From Terriglobia bacterium (GTDB lineage Bacteria > Acidobacteriota > Terriglobia > Terriglobales > Acidobacteriaceae), in the NCBI GenBank assembly GCA_020073495.1, contig JAIQFD010000002.1, forward strand, positions 558,001-622,000: a stretch of 64,000 nucleotides of DNA, written 5' to 3'. Position 1 is the stretch's first letter, and each line of letters opens with the position of its first letter. Made by a program: the position numbers and the translations under genes. Below the pieces are notes generated by a model. The model ran no database searches. It saw nothing but the letters and a program-made list of their open reading frames with translations, and was not told the origin of the DNA. Of this stretch, positions 16,064 to 23,792 are shown piece after piece.

Positions 16064-16612
16064 TTAGCGCCACCAGTGATATCCGACCGTGAACTGGACG
16101 GTGTTGATCCCCGGATTGGGAGTCGAGAGCCCGGCATTCGAGATGTGGACGTAGCGCGCCGCCAGATTGATGGAGCGCTTAGCGCGCGGAAAGAGCTGCA
16201 AACCGAATGCCGCCTGGGGCGTAAAGTTGACCTGGTTCGTGCCCGCAGGCACGTCGTGGTTGGTGAACAGGAGCCCGCCGCCGACTTCGAGGTACGGCGC
16301 TACCGTGTTCCCGCTGGTGAAGTTGTATTTCAAGATCACTGGCGTGAATCCGGCGCCGAAGGCGTTCTGCACCGGCTGGAAGATGGCATACGCCGGGATC
16401 AGGTCCACGGCATACTCAAAATGGTCGGTGAGCAAGTAGCCGACGCGCAATCCGGCATTCCAGACCTGCGTGTCCTCGGTGCCGCCCGGTACCCAAAATC
16501 CGCCTCCACTCCATACACCCATTTCCCATGTGCCCTTTTTGATCGAGGCGGACGGAAAGTCTTGGGCGGCGGCGCATACGCACAGCAGCAGAATGACGGC
16601 GGCCAGTTTCAT
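16064..16612 (-). CDS. PagL/acyloxyacyl hydrolase-family outer-membrane beta-barrel protein
   Basis: The 182-residue protein has a signal peptide (residues 1-16) and alternating strands ending in an aromatic pair (GYHWWR), as in 8-stranded outer-membrane barrels. YVHISNAGL (H156, S158) and PNPGIN match the active-site block of PagL, which removes the 3-O acyl chain of lipid A. In PagL the third catalytic residue is Glu in the P-N-x-G-I-E block; here the aligned residue is Asn170. Either activity is altered or another acid is used. The start ATG 16612 has AGGA ten bases upstream. Confidence 0.75.
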   Translation of the reverse strand: MKLAAVILLLCVCAAAQDFPSASIKKGTWEMGVWSGGGFWVPGGTEDTQVWNAGLRVGYLLTDHFEYAVDLIPAYAIFQPVQNAFGAGFTPVILKYNFTSGNTVAPYLEVGGGLLFTNHDVPAGTNQVNFTPQAAFGLQLFPRAKRSINLAARYVHISNAGLSTPNPGINTVQFTVGYHWWR

Positions 16613-16704
16613 TGCTCAGTCCTGGATGTGGATTTGCGAAACAAACTAACAGGAGAGGTGGCATGCTGGCGATAACAAAAACGGTGCCAAGCAGCAAAAC
16701 AAGA

Positions 16705-16722
16705 GCCGCCACGAAGGGCGGC
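16705..16722 (-). terminator. Rho-independent terminator of yebC
   Basis: A 6-bp GCCGCC/GGCGGC stem with a six-base loop, followed on the minus strand by TCTTGTTTTGC, 25 bases after the yebC stop. Confidence 0.7.
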
Positions 16723-16746
16723 GTTGTTGATAACTGACATTGATAG

Positions 16747-17493
16747 CTAAGACGCCACTTCCTCCAGCGCCTTCTGGTCGATGTCGAAGTTGGAGTAGAC
16801 GTGCTGGACGTCGTCGTGGTCTTCCAGGGCCTCCAGCAGTCGGATCATGGTGCTGGCCTGCTGCCCTTCCAGCTTGATGTAGTTCTGGGGCAGCATGGCG
16901 ATCTCAGAGGTCACGATGGGCAGGTTGGCCTTTTTCACCGCTTCCAGGACAGGTTCGTAGCCGTGTGGGTCGGTGATGACCTCCCAGTTGTCGCCATCGT
17001 CGCGCAGGTCTTCGGCTCCGGCGTCGAGCACGACGCCCATCAGGTCGTCTTCCTTGACCGCCGACTTGGGGACCACAACCGAACCCTTCTTGTGGAACAT
17101 GTAGGCGACCGAGCCGGCCTCGCCCATGTTCCCGCCATTCTTGGCGAGGGCGTGGCGGATCTCGCTGACGGTGCGGTTGCGGTTGTCGCTGGAGATCTCG
17201 ATGAGCAGGGCCACGCCGCCGGGGCCGTAGCCTTCGAGGCTGAACTCTTCATAGCTGACGCCGGGCAGCTCGCCGGTGCCGCGCTGGATGGCGCGCTTGA
17301 TGTTGTCGGCGGGCATGTTCTCCGCCTTGGCCGCGACAATGGCTCCGCGCAGGCGAGGGTTTTTGTCGGGGTCCCCGCCGCTCTTCGCCGCCATGGAGAT
17401 TTCCTTGATCAGGCGGGTGAAGATCTTGCCGCGCTTGGCGTCGAGGGCGCCCTTCTTGTGCTTAATGGTGGCCCATTTTGAGTGGCCGGACAT
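16747..17493 (-). CDS. yebC: YebC/PmpR-TACO1 family protein
   Basis: The 248-residue protein opens with the family hallmark MSGHSKWATIKHKKGALDAKRGK and continues with the three-domain YebC layout at its usual length. YebC1-type members act as translation factors that relieve ribosome stalling, and others were described as DNA-binding regulators (PmpR); sequence alone does not settle which applies here. ATG 17493 has GAGG seven bases upstream, and a TATAAT box lies at 17551-17556, giving a 58-base leader. A terminator follows at 16705-16722, so this is a single-gene unit. Confidence 0.95.
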   Translation of the reverse strand: MSGHSKWATIKHKKGALDAKRGKIFTRLIKEISMAAKSGGDPDKNPRLRGAIVAAKAENMPADNIKRAIQRGTGELPGVSYEEFSLEGYGPGGVALLIEISSDNRNRTVSEIRHALAKNGGNMGEAGSVAYMFHKKGSVVVPKSAVKEDDLMGVVLDAGAEDLRDDGDNWEVITDPHGYEPVLEAVKKANLPIVTSEIAMLPQNYIKLEGQQASTMIRLLEALEDHDDVQHVYSNFDIDQKALEEVAS

Positions 17494-17550
17494 ACGAACC
17501 TCGCTTGACTAAAGAGCTTGGGAGATCAGCAAAGATGAAGGCAAACGCAG

Positions 17551-17556
17551 ATTATA
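17551..17556 (-). promoter_or_regulatory. TATAAT -10 box of yebC
   Basis: A perfect TATAAT on the minus strand, 57 bases upstream of the yebC ATG with a GAGG ribosome site between. The -35 is weak. Confidence 0.5.
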
Positions 17557-17777
17557 GCAGTCGTCAGCCGCCGGTCGCCAGTGGTCGGCGGCGCGGATCC
17601 GGTCCACCCTAGTGCGGCGGCAGCGCCAGCGTCGAGGCCGAAAATCGGAAAATCGAGCAATTCCGCAGTCGGCGAACCGATTCCGGCGAACAGCAACCAC
17701 CCAATTACTCAATTTCCCAATTTCTTAATCGTGCTAGACTCGGCTGTGGGCATCCCCTCACAAGTGAGAGAGCAGCG

Positions 17778-18473
17778 ATGAAATTCGGCGTACTGGTGTT
17801 TCCGGGTTCCAACTGCGATCACGACGCGTACTGGGTAGCCGGCCAGGTGGCCAAGCAGCCGGTGACGTTCTTGTGGCACGAGACCCACGACCTGGAGAAT
17901 TGCGACGCCATCATCGTGCCTGGAGGCTTCGCCTATGGGGACTACATGCGCACGGGCGCCATCGCGCGCTTCGCGCCGGTGATGGAGTCGGTCAAGACGT
18001 TCGCCGCCGCGGGCGGGATGGTGATCGGCATCTGCAACGGCTTCCAGATCCTGTGCGAGGCGGGTCTGCTGCCGGGCGCGCTCATGCGCAACTCCGGCCT
18101 GAAGTACATCTGCAAGCACGTGCACGTGCGCGTCGAATCTACGGACACTCCGTTCACCAACGCCTGCCGCAAGGGCGAGGTGCTGCGCATCCCCATCGGA
18201 CACATGGAAGGCAATTACTACTGTGATGAGACGACGCTGGAGCAACTGCGTCGGCAGGAGCGGATCGTCTTCCGCTATTCGACGCCCGACGGGCAGGTGA
18301 CGCCCCAGGCCAACCCCAACGGATCGCTCGACAACATCGCAGGCATCTGTAGCGAGGGGCGGAACGTGCTCGGCATGATGCCGCACCCGGAGCGCGCCAG
18401 CGAGGACCGCCTGGGCTCGGTCGACGGCTTCAAAGTCTTCCAGTCGATGGTCGGCGCGATGGCGGCAAGGTAG
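17778..18473 (+). CDS. purQ: Phosphoribosylformylglycinamidine synthase, glutaminase subunit
   Basis: The 231-residue class I glutamine amidotransferase supplies ammonia to PurL in the fourth step of purine synthesis. The nucleophile is C86 in GICNGFQ, the oxyanion-region motif PGGFAYGD is present (48-55), and the His-Glu pair is in MMPHPERA near 205. The N-terminus [16 protein letters not shown] is typical. ATG 17778 follows GAGAGAG. PurS and PurL are not adjacent, unlike the common purSQL arrangement. An AGTACT repeat element follows two bases after the stop. Confidence 0.95.
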   Translation: MKFGVLVFPGSNCDHDAYWVAGQVAKQPVTFLWHETHDLENCDAIIVPGGFAYGDYMRTGAIARFAPVMESVKTFAAAGGMVIGICNGFQILCEAGLLPGALMRNSGLKYICKHVHVRVESTDTPFTNACRKGEVLRIPIGHMEGNYYCDETTLEQLRRQERIVFRYSTPDGQVTPQANPNGSLDNIAGICSEGRNVLGMMPHPERASEDRLGSVDGFKVFQSMVGAMAAR

Positions 18474-18474
18474 G

Positions 18475-18501
18475 ACCCAGTACTCGGTACTCAGTACTCA
18501 G
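18475..18501. repeat. Dispersed AGTACT-type palindromic repeat, copy 3
   Basis: ACCCAGTACTCGGTACTC followed by AGTACTCAG, starting one base after the purQ stop. Confidence 0.75.
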
Positions 18502-18590
18502 AAGAAGACCTCGCCGTTCGTTGTTCCTCTCCTTCCCACAACCTTGAATCGGCACGGCAGAAACAACTCTGATGCCAGCAACGGCAACCA

Positions 18591-19706
18591 TCACTTGAAC
18601 GCTTCCTTGTTCACTACGTACGGCATCTTGGTGAAGTCGCCTCCGTAGTTCCCTTCCAGTACGTCGATCAGGCCTTGAACGCAGCGGCCGGCCATGCCCT
18701 TGTCGGGGTCGGGCGAAAGCCGCGTGATGGTGGCGGCGCTGGCGAAGTGGGGAAAGAGGCGGCAGCGGTCGGCGATCTCGGGATCGCGCAGGGGCGAGTC
18801 GGCGGGAAGAGGCTCCTTGGCAAAGACGTCCAGCGCGGCCCCGGCGATCCAGCGCTCCTTCAGGGACTTGGCAACGGCATTTTCGTCCACCACCGGTCCC
18901 CGCGAGGTGTTCACCAGATAGGCGGTCGGCTTCATCAGGCGCAGGGTTCGCTCATTGATGAGGTGGAGCGTGGGGGTGTCACTCTCTCCCGGCCGGATCA
19001 GGGGGACGTGGATGCTCACGAAATCGGCCCGGCCGAGCGCCTCTTCAAACTCGACGTAGCGGATGTGGCGCCGGTCCTTGCAGACGCCGGTCGAATAGCG
19101 CTGATCCATCAGCGTCTGGATGTTGGCGATGTAGCGCTCGTTCTGGTACTGCGAGTCGTAGCAGAGGATGTCCATGTCCAGGCCCACCGCTTTTTTGATC
19201 AGGGCCAGGCCGATGCGGCCGGTTCCGATCACGGCCAGAGACTTGCCCGTGACCTCATCCCCCAGAAACGGCAGGAAAGGGTGCCAGGTGTCCCATTTGT
19301 TGTTGCGCAGGAGGTGCTCGGCTTGCCATAGCTTGCGGGCCATGGCGCAGAGAATGAAGAGCGCGAACTCCGCCGTGGCTTCCGTCAGGACGTCCGCGGT
19401 GTTGGTAAAGGGCACCTTGTAGCGGTTGGCGTCGGATCGATTGATGTTGTCGAAGCCGACAGCGAGCTGGGCCACGACCTTCAGAGTCCCCTTGCCTGCC
19501 TCGAAGATCTCGGCGTCAATGGGGTCGCGAAGCGTGGTGATCAACCCGTCGATGCCGGAGCCGACCTTCTCGATGATCAGCGACTTGGGCGGCGGTTCGG
19601 GCTTGGGATAGACCTCGAGGTCGTAGCCTCGCTGGCGGAGGATGTTAAGGGCTGCATCGCCAATGTCGCAGGTGGCAAAGACGCGAAAGCGTTTTTTCTC
19701 TGTCAT
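18591..19706 (-). CDS. D-isomer-specific 2-hydroxyacid dehydrogenase
   Basis: The 371-residue NAD(P)-dependent dehydrogenase has the Rossmann motif GTGRIG (161-166), the catalytic Arg in NTSRGPVVDE, the Glu in DVFAKEP and the His in FPHFASA. Its length exceeds the usual 310-330 because of an insertion of about 30 residues after the nucleotide-binding motif (about 188-220, with YIANIQTLMDQRYSTG). The substrate could be glyoxylate, hydroxypyruvate or another 2-keto acid; the sequence does not decide. It precedes an aminotransferase gene on the same strand 168 bases away, but a terminator lies between them, so they are separate units. Confidence 0.85.
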   Translation of the reverse strand: MTEKKRFRVFATCDIGDAALNILRQRGYDLEVYPKPEPPPKSLIIEKVGSGIDGLITTLRDPIDAEIFEAGKGTLKVVAQLAVGFDNINRSDANRYKVPFTNTADVLTEATAEFALFILCAMARKLWQAEHLLRNNKWDTWHPFLPFLGDEVTGKSLAVIGTGRIGLALIKKAVGLDMDILCYDSQYQNERYIANIQTLMDQRYSTGVCKDRRHIRYVEFEEALGRADFVSIHVPLIRPGESDTPTLHLINERTLRLMKPTAYLVNTSRGPVVDENAVAKSLKERWIAGAALDVFAKEPLPADSPLRDPEIADRCRLFPHFASAATITRLSPDPDKGMAGRCVQGLIDVLEGNYGGDFTKMPYVVNKEAFK

Positions 19707-19723
19707 TGAAGAATCAAAACCTC

Positions 19724-19765
19724 AACACAAAGGGCGCAAAGGTCGGCACGAAGGCCACGAAGGAA
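19724..19765. repeat. CACAAAGG/CACGAAGG repeat, short copy
   Basis: Repeated CACAAAGG, CGCAAAGG and CACGAAGG units in the gap between the dehydrogenase and the aminotransferase. Relatives lie at 21182-21206, 32781-32857 and, on the other strand, 35127-35148. Confidence 0.55.
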
Positions 19766-19846
19766 ACCTGACAAAGCAAAGCAGAGACGCCCCACAACGT
19801 CTCTGCCGATCGCCTCAGCGGCTAAATCCGCTTCTCGTAATGCAGC

Positions 19847-19869
19847 AAAACGGCACGGCTGAAGCCGTG
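19847..19869 (-). terminator. Rho-independent terminator of the aminotransferase gene
   Basis: CACGGC-TTCA-GCCGTG hairpin (19854-19869) followed on the minus strand by CCGTTTTGC, five bases after the stop. Confidence 0.65.
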
Positions 19870-19874
19870 TCCCT

Positions 19875-21062
19875 TCACAGATTCTTGTTGGCCCACTGCT
19901 CGACGCGGTCCAGCGCCTTGTTGATGTTCTCGACGGAATTGGCGACGCTGAAGCGCAGGTACCCTTCTCCGAATGCGCCAAAGGCGGTGCCGGAAAGCGC
20001 CGCCACGCCCGCCTCTTCCAGCAGCGCGTCGGCCAACTTCTTCGACGGCCAGCCGGTCTTGGTGATGTTCGGGAACATGTAGAAGGCGCCCTTCGGCTTC
20101 TTGCAGGAGAAGCCCTTGATCTTGTTGACGCGCTCGAAGAAGACGTCGCGCCGGCGCTTGAATTCCTGGCACATCCGGTCCACGGATGACTGGTCTCCGC
20201 GGATGCCCGCCGCGCCCGCTACCTGGGTAAAGCTGGCAGTGCAGGAGTTCGAGTTGGTCATCAGGCGGGCGATGTGGGTGGCCAGGTCGGCGCGCATGAC
20301 GCCGTAGCCCAGACGCCAGCCGGTCATGGCATAGGTCTTGGAGAAGCCATCCAGCAGGATGACACGGTCCTTCCAACCGTCCAGGGACATCAGCGAATGA
20401 TGGTCGCCCTCGAAAATCAGGCGGCTGTAAATCTCGTCGGAAAGGACGAAAATGTCGCGATCGCCGATGACGCCGGCGATGTCCTTGATGTCGCTCTTGG
20501 TGAGCACGCCGCCGGTCGGATTTTGCGGCGAGTTCAGGATGATGAGCTTCGTGCGGTCGTTGATCAACGACTTCAGCTCGTTCACGTCGAGGCGGAAATC
20601 CATGTCCTCGCGGAGCTGGATGGGCACCGCCTTAGCCCCCAGGAAGTTGATCATGGACTCGTAGATGGGGAAGCCCGGGTTGGGATAGATGACTTCATCC
20701 CCTTCTTCAACCAGCGCCAGGATGGTGAAGAAAATAATCGGCTTGCCACCGGGCACAACCACCACCTCTGCGGGCGCGACCTTCACCCGGCGCGACTTGC
20801 TGACGTCCTCGGCGATGGCTTCGCGCAGCGTCGGCAGGCCGGCGGAGGGACCGTAATGCGTCCAGCCCTTGTGCAGGGCGTCGGTGGCGGCTTCAATGAT
20901 GTTTGCGGGAGTGTCGAAATCGGGCTCGCCGATCTCCAGGTGGACGATGTCGCGGCCTTTGGCTTCCAAGGCACGCGCCTTGACCAGGACTTCAAACGCG
21001 GTCTCTGTGCCTAGGCGGGCCATGCGGCGGGCCAGGCGCAATTCCGTCTGTGTAGCTTTCAT
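19875..21062 (-). CDS. Class I/II pyridoxal-phosphate aminotransferase (AspC-like)
   Basis: The 395-residue enzyme has the PLP lysine K242 in LLDGFSKTYAMTGWRLGY, the NPTGG motif (181-185) and the DEIYSRL motif (209-215), all typical of the subgroup Ib aspartate/aromatic aminotransferases. It moves an amino group between an amino acid, probably aspartate or an aromatic residue, and 2-oxoglutarate. I take ATG 21062 (MKATQTEL), with AAGGGGA before it, over an upstream in-frame start that has no ribosome site. A TATAAT box at 21131-21136 serves as its promoter. The exact substrate is open. Confidence 0.9.
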   Translation of the reverse strand: MKATQTELRLARRMARLGTETAFEVLVKARALEAKGRDIVHLEIGEPDFDTPANIIEAATDALHKGWTHYGPSAGLPTLREAIAEDVSKSRRVKVAPAEVVVVPGGKPIIFFTILALVEEGDEVIYPNPGFPIYESMINFLGAKAVPIQLREDMDFRLDVNELKSLINDRTKLIILNSPQNPTGGVLTKSDIKDIAGVIGDRDIFVLSDEIYSRLIFEGDHHSLMSLDGWKDRVILLDGFSKTYAMTGWRLGYGVMRADLATHIARLMTNSNSCTASFTQVAGAAGIRGDQSSVDRMCQEFKRRRDVFFERVNKIKGFSCKKPKGAFYMFPNITKTGWPSKKLADALLEEAGVAALSGTAFGAFGEGYLRFSVANSVENINKALDRVEQWANKNL

Positions 21063-21130
21063 AGAATTCCCCTTATGAATGCGAGTATCCAGGGCATCCG
21101 GCGTCACAGACTCCGGACGAAGAACCCTGC

Positions 21131-21136
21131 ATTATA
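21131..21136 (-). promoter_or_regulatory. TATAAT -10 box of the aminotransferase gene
   Basis: A perfect TATAAT on the minus strand, 68 bases before the ATG at 21062, with a weak TGTAAA -35 sixteen bases upstream. Confidence 0.5.
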
Positions 21137-21181
21137 GTCCGTTGGAAGGCGATTTACAGTGAGTCGGGCGCATCCCTATTA

Positions 21182-21206
21182 GCCACGGAGGACACGGAAG
21201 ACGCGG
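21182..21206. repeat. CACGGAGGACACGG repeat, partial copy
   Basis: CCACGGAGGACACGGAAGACG directly before the ribosome site of the small membrane protein at 21214, so this copy supplies part of its leader. Confidence 0.5.
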
Positions 21207-21213
21207 GGGAGAT

Positions 21214-21444
21214 ATGGACAACCCTGATCCGCGAATCGACAAAATCCCGATCAAGGGCGTACTCGGCGGGATTGTCGGAGTTGGGCTGGTCGTCGGGATG
21301 CTCCTCGAGTTGCCGGTGCTCCGATGGTTTCTATTGATCAGTGTCGGGCTGGGGGCGCTCGTCGGCTTTGGACTCTACCTGTGGCACAAGAAGCGGCCCA
21401 TCAAAGAGCCGACGGACGAGTCCATCAAGCTGAACCTGAGGTAG
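21214..21444 (+). CDS. Small two-helix membrane protein of unknown function
   Basis: A 76-residue protein with two hydrophobic helices (about 14-30 and 34-55) separated by a short turn and a charged, lysine-rich C-terminal tail. GGGGGAG lies six bases before ATG 21214, which supports real translation. Its stop is 21 bases from the convergent stop of the glycosyltransferase gene. I recognise no family. The short size and lack of homologue memory keep confidence moderate. Confidence 0.6.
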   Translation: MDNPDPRIDKIPIKGVLGGIVGVGLVVGMLLELPVLRWFLLISVGLGALVGFGLYLWHKKRPIKEPTDESIKLNLR

Positions 21445-21465
21445 CCAAGCGGCGGGAGTCGGGGG

Positions 21466-22446
21466 CTAGTCCGGCAGACTGGGCTGTTCGCTTTCTTCGG
21501 TGCGCAGGACCTTTTCGATGGTGTAGGGGGGGCGCGCCGGGGGCTCGTGGTAGTGACGGACCTGCATCTCGCCCAAAAGGCCGATGGCCAGCATTTCCCC
21601 GCCGAATACTACGAGCACGGCACAGAAGATCCACAGCGGGGCGTGCGCGGTCATTATCTCGGTACCGAAGACCAGCTTCTGGGCGAACAGCCATAAGCCG
21701 ATGACCGAGCCGGCAAAGATGCTGACGAAGCCCCAAGTGCCGAAGAAGTGCAGCGGGCGCATCACGTAGCGATGCAGGAAGCAGATGGCGATCAGGTCGA
21801 AGGCGGCGGCCACCGTGCGTCCGATGCCGTATCGGGAAGCGCGGTGGGACCGTCTTGCCACCACGACCGGGACCTCGCAGATGCGCGCGCCGTAGGCGGC
21901 CACCAGCAAAGGGATGAATCCTTGCATCTCGCCGTAAAGCGGGATCTGGTTGATCAACTCCCGGCGGTAGGCCTTGAAGCCGCCGGCGAAGTCGTGGATC
22001 TTCACGCCGCTCAACATAGCGAGCAGGATGTTGCCCATTTTCGAGGGGATCCGGCGCAGCCAGAAGCTGTCGGTACGGCGCTGGCGCCAGCTACAGACCA
22101 CGTCGTAGCCATCCTCCAAGCGCGCCAGGAACCGTGGGATGTCCGCGGGGTCGTGCTGTAGGTCGCCGTCCATGGCGACCACGAAATCACCCGTGGTGCG
22201 CTCGAATCCGGCAGCCAGCGCCGCCGTCTTGCCGAAGTTACGGCGCAGTTTGACTACGGTGACCCGGCTGTCGATGGTTGCGATCTCTTCCAGGAGGGGG
22301 AAGGTGCCGTCGGTGGACCCGTCGTCCACGAAGATGAATTCAAAGGGCTCGCCCATGGCCTCCAGCGTGGCCTTCAGCCGGTCATAGAGCTCGGTGATGT
22401 TCTCTTCCTCGTTGAGGAAAGGCACCACGACGGAGATCTTGGGCAT
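21466..22446 (-). CDS. GT2 glycosyltransferase of the DPM1/GtrB/ArnC type with two C-terminal membrane helices
   Basis: The 326-residue enzyme has the GT-A motifs VVVPFLNEEENI, FVDDGSTDGT and MDGDLQHDP, followed by two membrane helices (about 232-255 and 268-290). This is the layout of polyprenyl-phosphate glycosyltransferases, which move a sugar from a nucleotide donor to undecaprenyl phosphate on the inner face of the inner membrane. The sugar is not predictable. A TATAAT box at 22458-22463 ends 11 bases before ATG 22446, with no ribosome site between, so the message may be near-leaderless. A GT39-like enzyme that could use such a lipid-linked sugar lies at 42859-44490. Confidence 0.9.
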   Translation of the reverse strand: MPKISVVVPFLNEEENITELYDRLKATLEAMGEPFEFIFVDDGSTDGTFPLLEEIATIDSRVTVVKLRRNFGKTAALAAGFERTTGDFVVAMDGDLQHDPADIPRFLARLEDGYDVVCSWRQRRTDSFWLRRIPSKMGNILLAMLSGVKIHDFAGGFKAYRRELINQIPLYGEMQGFIPLLVAAYGARICEVPVVVARRSHRASRYGIGRTVAAAFDLIAICFLHRYVMRPLHFFGTWGFVSIFAGSVIGLWLFAQKLVFGTEIMTAHAPLWIFCAVLVVFGGEMLAIGLLGEMQVRHYHEPPARPPYTIEKVLRTEESEQPSLPD

Positions 22447-22457
22447 AACAAATCGAG

Positions 22458-22463
22458 ATTATA
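22458..22463 (-). promoter_or_regulatory. TATAAT -10 box close to the GT2 start codon
   Basis: A perfect TATAAT on the minus strand ends 11 bases before the ATG, leaving almost no leader. Confidence 0.5.
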
Positions 22464-22553
22464 CACGTCTATTAAGGGCTGGAGACCTTTCCGGAGTGCC
22501 GGATACGTGGAACAATTGGACATAGGGGTGCGTATCCATTGGCAAGAGGCGTG

Positions 22554-23792
22554 ATGCACCGAGGCCTGGCCCTGCGAGAACCCGCGGTGGTGGCGCTGGA
22601 GACGATGCGGGCGCATAAAATGCGCTCCTTCCTGACCCTGCTGGGGATCATCCTGTCTGTCGCCACCCTGATCGTGGTGGTCTCGCTGGTCCGCGGCATG
22701 AACATGTACATCGCCGACCGGATCGCCAACATGGGCGCCAACGTCTTCCTGGTCCATCAGATGCCGCTCATCACGGACCAGGCCGAGTTCATGAAAGCAC
22801 TGCGCAAGAACCGCGAAGTCACCTTCGAGGACTTCGAGTACCTGCGCGACACCATGAAGCTGGCCCAGGCGGTAGGCATGGAGGTGCGGACGTTCGGCAC
22901 CGGCAGAGCCCAAGGCCAGGACATGTCGGACATCAATATCCGCGGAGTCACGGCCAATATCGGTGATATGGATGTCGAGGAGGTGGCAAGGGGCCGGTAC
23001 ATCACCGACCAGGACAATCAGCACCGCACCAATGTGACCACGATCGGGGACGACGTGGTGAAAAAGCTCTTCCCCAACGTCGACCCGCTGGGGAGAACGA
23101 TCCTGCTCAATGGCCGGGAGTTCGAGATCGTGGGTGTAGCCAAGCCGATGGGAACGGCCCTGGGACAGTCGCAGGACAATTTCGCCTACATCCCCATTGA
23201 GACCTACATGAAAGTCTACGGCCACCAGCAGCCGCGATATTCCATCAATGTCCAGGCCCGCGGGCCGGAATGGATGGCACGCACCGAAGAAGAGGCGCGC
23301 ACCCTGATGCGGGCGCGGCGCCACCTGCGTCCCGGGGATGAAGATACGTTCGGCATCCTGGCCTCGCAATCGCTGATGGACCTGTGGAACCAGATCTTCG
23401 CGGCAATCGCGGCCAGCGCGGTGGGGATCGTCTCGGTGTTCCTGGTGATCGGTGGCGTGGTGATCATGAATGTGATGCTGGCCAGCGTGACGGAGCGCAC
23501 CCGCGAGATCGGAGTGCGGAAATCACTGGGCGCCACCCGGCGGGACATCCTGATGCAGTTCCTCGTGGAGACCTGCGTGATGTCGGCGGTGGGCGGAATG
23601 ATGGGCGTGGGCCTCGCCTGGGTGATCACGATCGTGGGAAGGAACGCATCGCCGCTGCCCATGGCGATGCCCATCTCCGCGATATTCCTGGCGCTGGCCG
23701 TGTCCACCGCCGTCGGTGTGTTCTTCGGGCTTTATCCGGCGCGGAAGGCGGCCAAGCTCGACCCGATCGAAGCCCTGAGGTACGAGGCGTAA
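22554..23792 (+). CDS. MacB-type ABC transporter permease (FtsX family), first of two
   Basis: The 412-residue protein has the MacB/FtsX plan: one N-terminal helix (LTLLGIILSVATLIVVVSLV), a large periplasmic domain (about 45-275) and three C-terminal helices with the coupling motif SVTERTREIGVRKSLGA. The start is uncertain: ATG 22554 has AAGAGG four bases upstream, while TTG 22539 adds five residues. The second permease starts directly after its stop, so they probably form a heterodimer. No ATPase subunit is encoded next to them, so a MacB/LolD-type ATPase must come from elsewhere. The substrate is unknown. Confidence 0.85.
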   Translation: MHRGLALREPAVVALETMRAHKMRSFLTLLGIILSVATLIVVVSLVRGMNMYIADRIANMGANVFLVHQMPLITDQAEFMKALRKNREVTFEDFEYLRDTMKLAQAVGMEVRTFGTGRAQGQDMSDINIRGVTANIGDMDVEEVARGRYITDQDNQHRTNVTTIGDDVVKKLFPNVDPLGRTILLNGREFEIVGVAKPMGTALGQSQDNFAYIPIETYMKVYGHQQPRYSINVQARGPEWMARTEEEARTLMRARRHLRPGDEDTFGILASQSLMDLWNQIFAAIAASAVGIVSVFLVIGGVVIMNVMLASVTERTREIGVRKSLGATRRDILMQFLVETCVMSAVGGMMGVGLAWVITIVGRNASPLPMAMPISAIFLALAVSTAVGVFFGLYPARKAAKLDPIEALRYEA

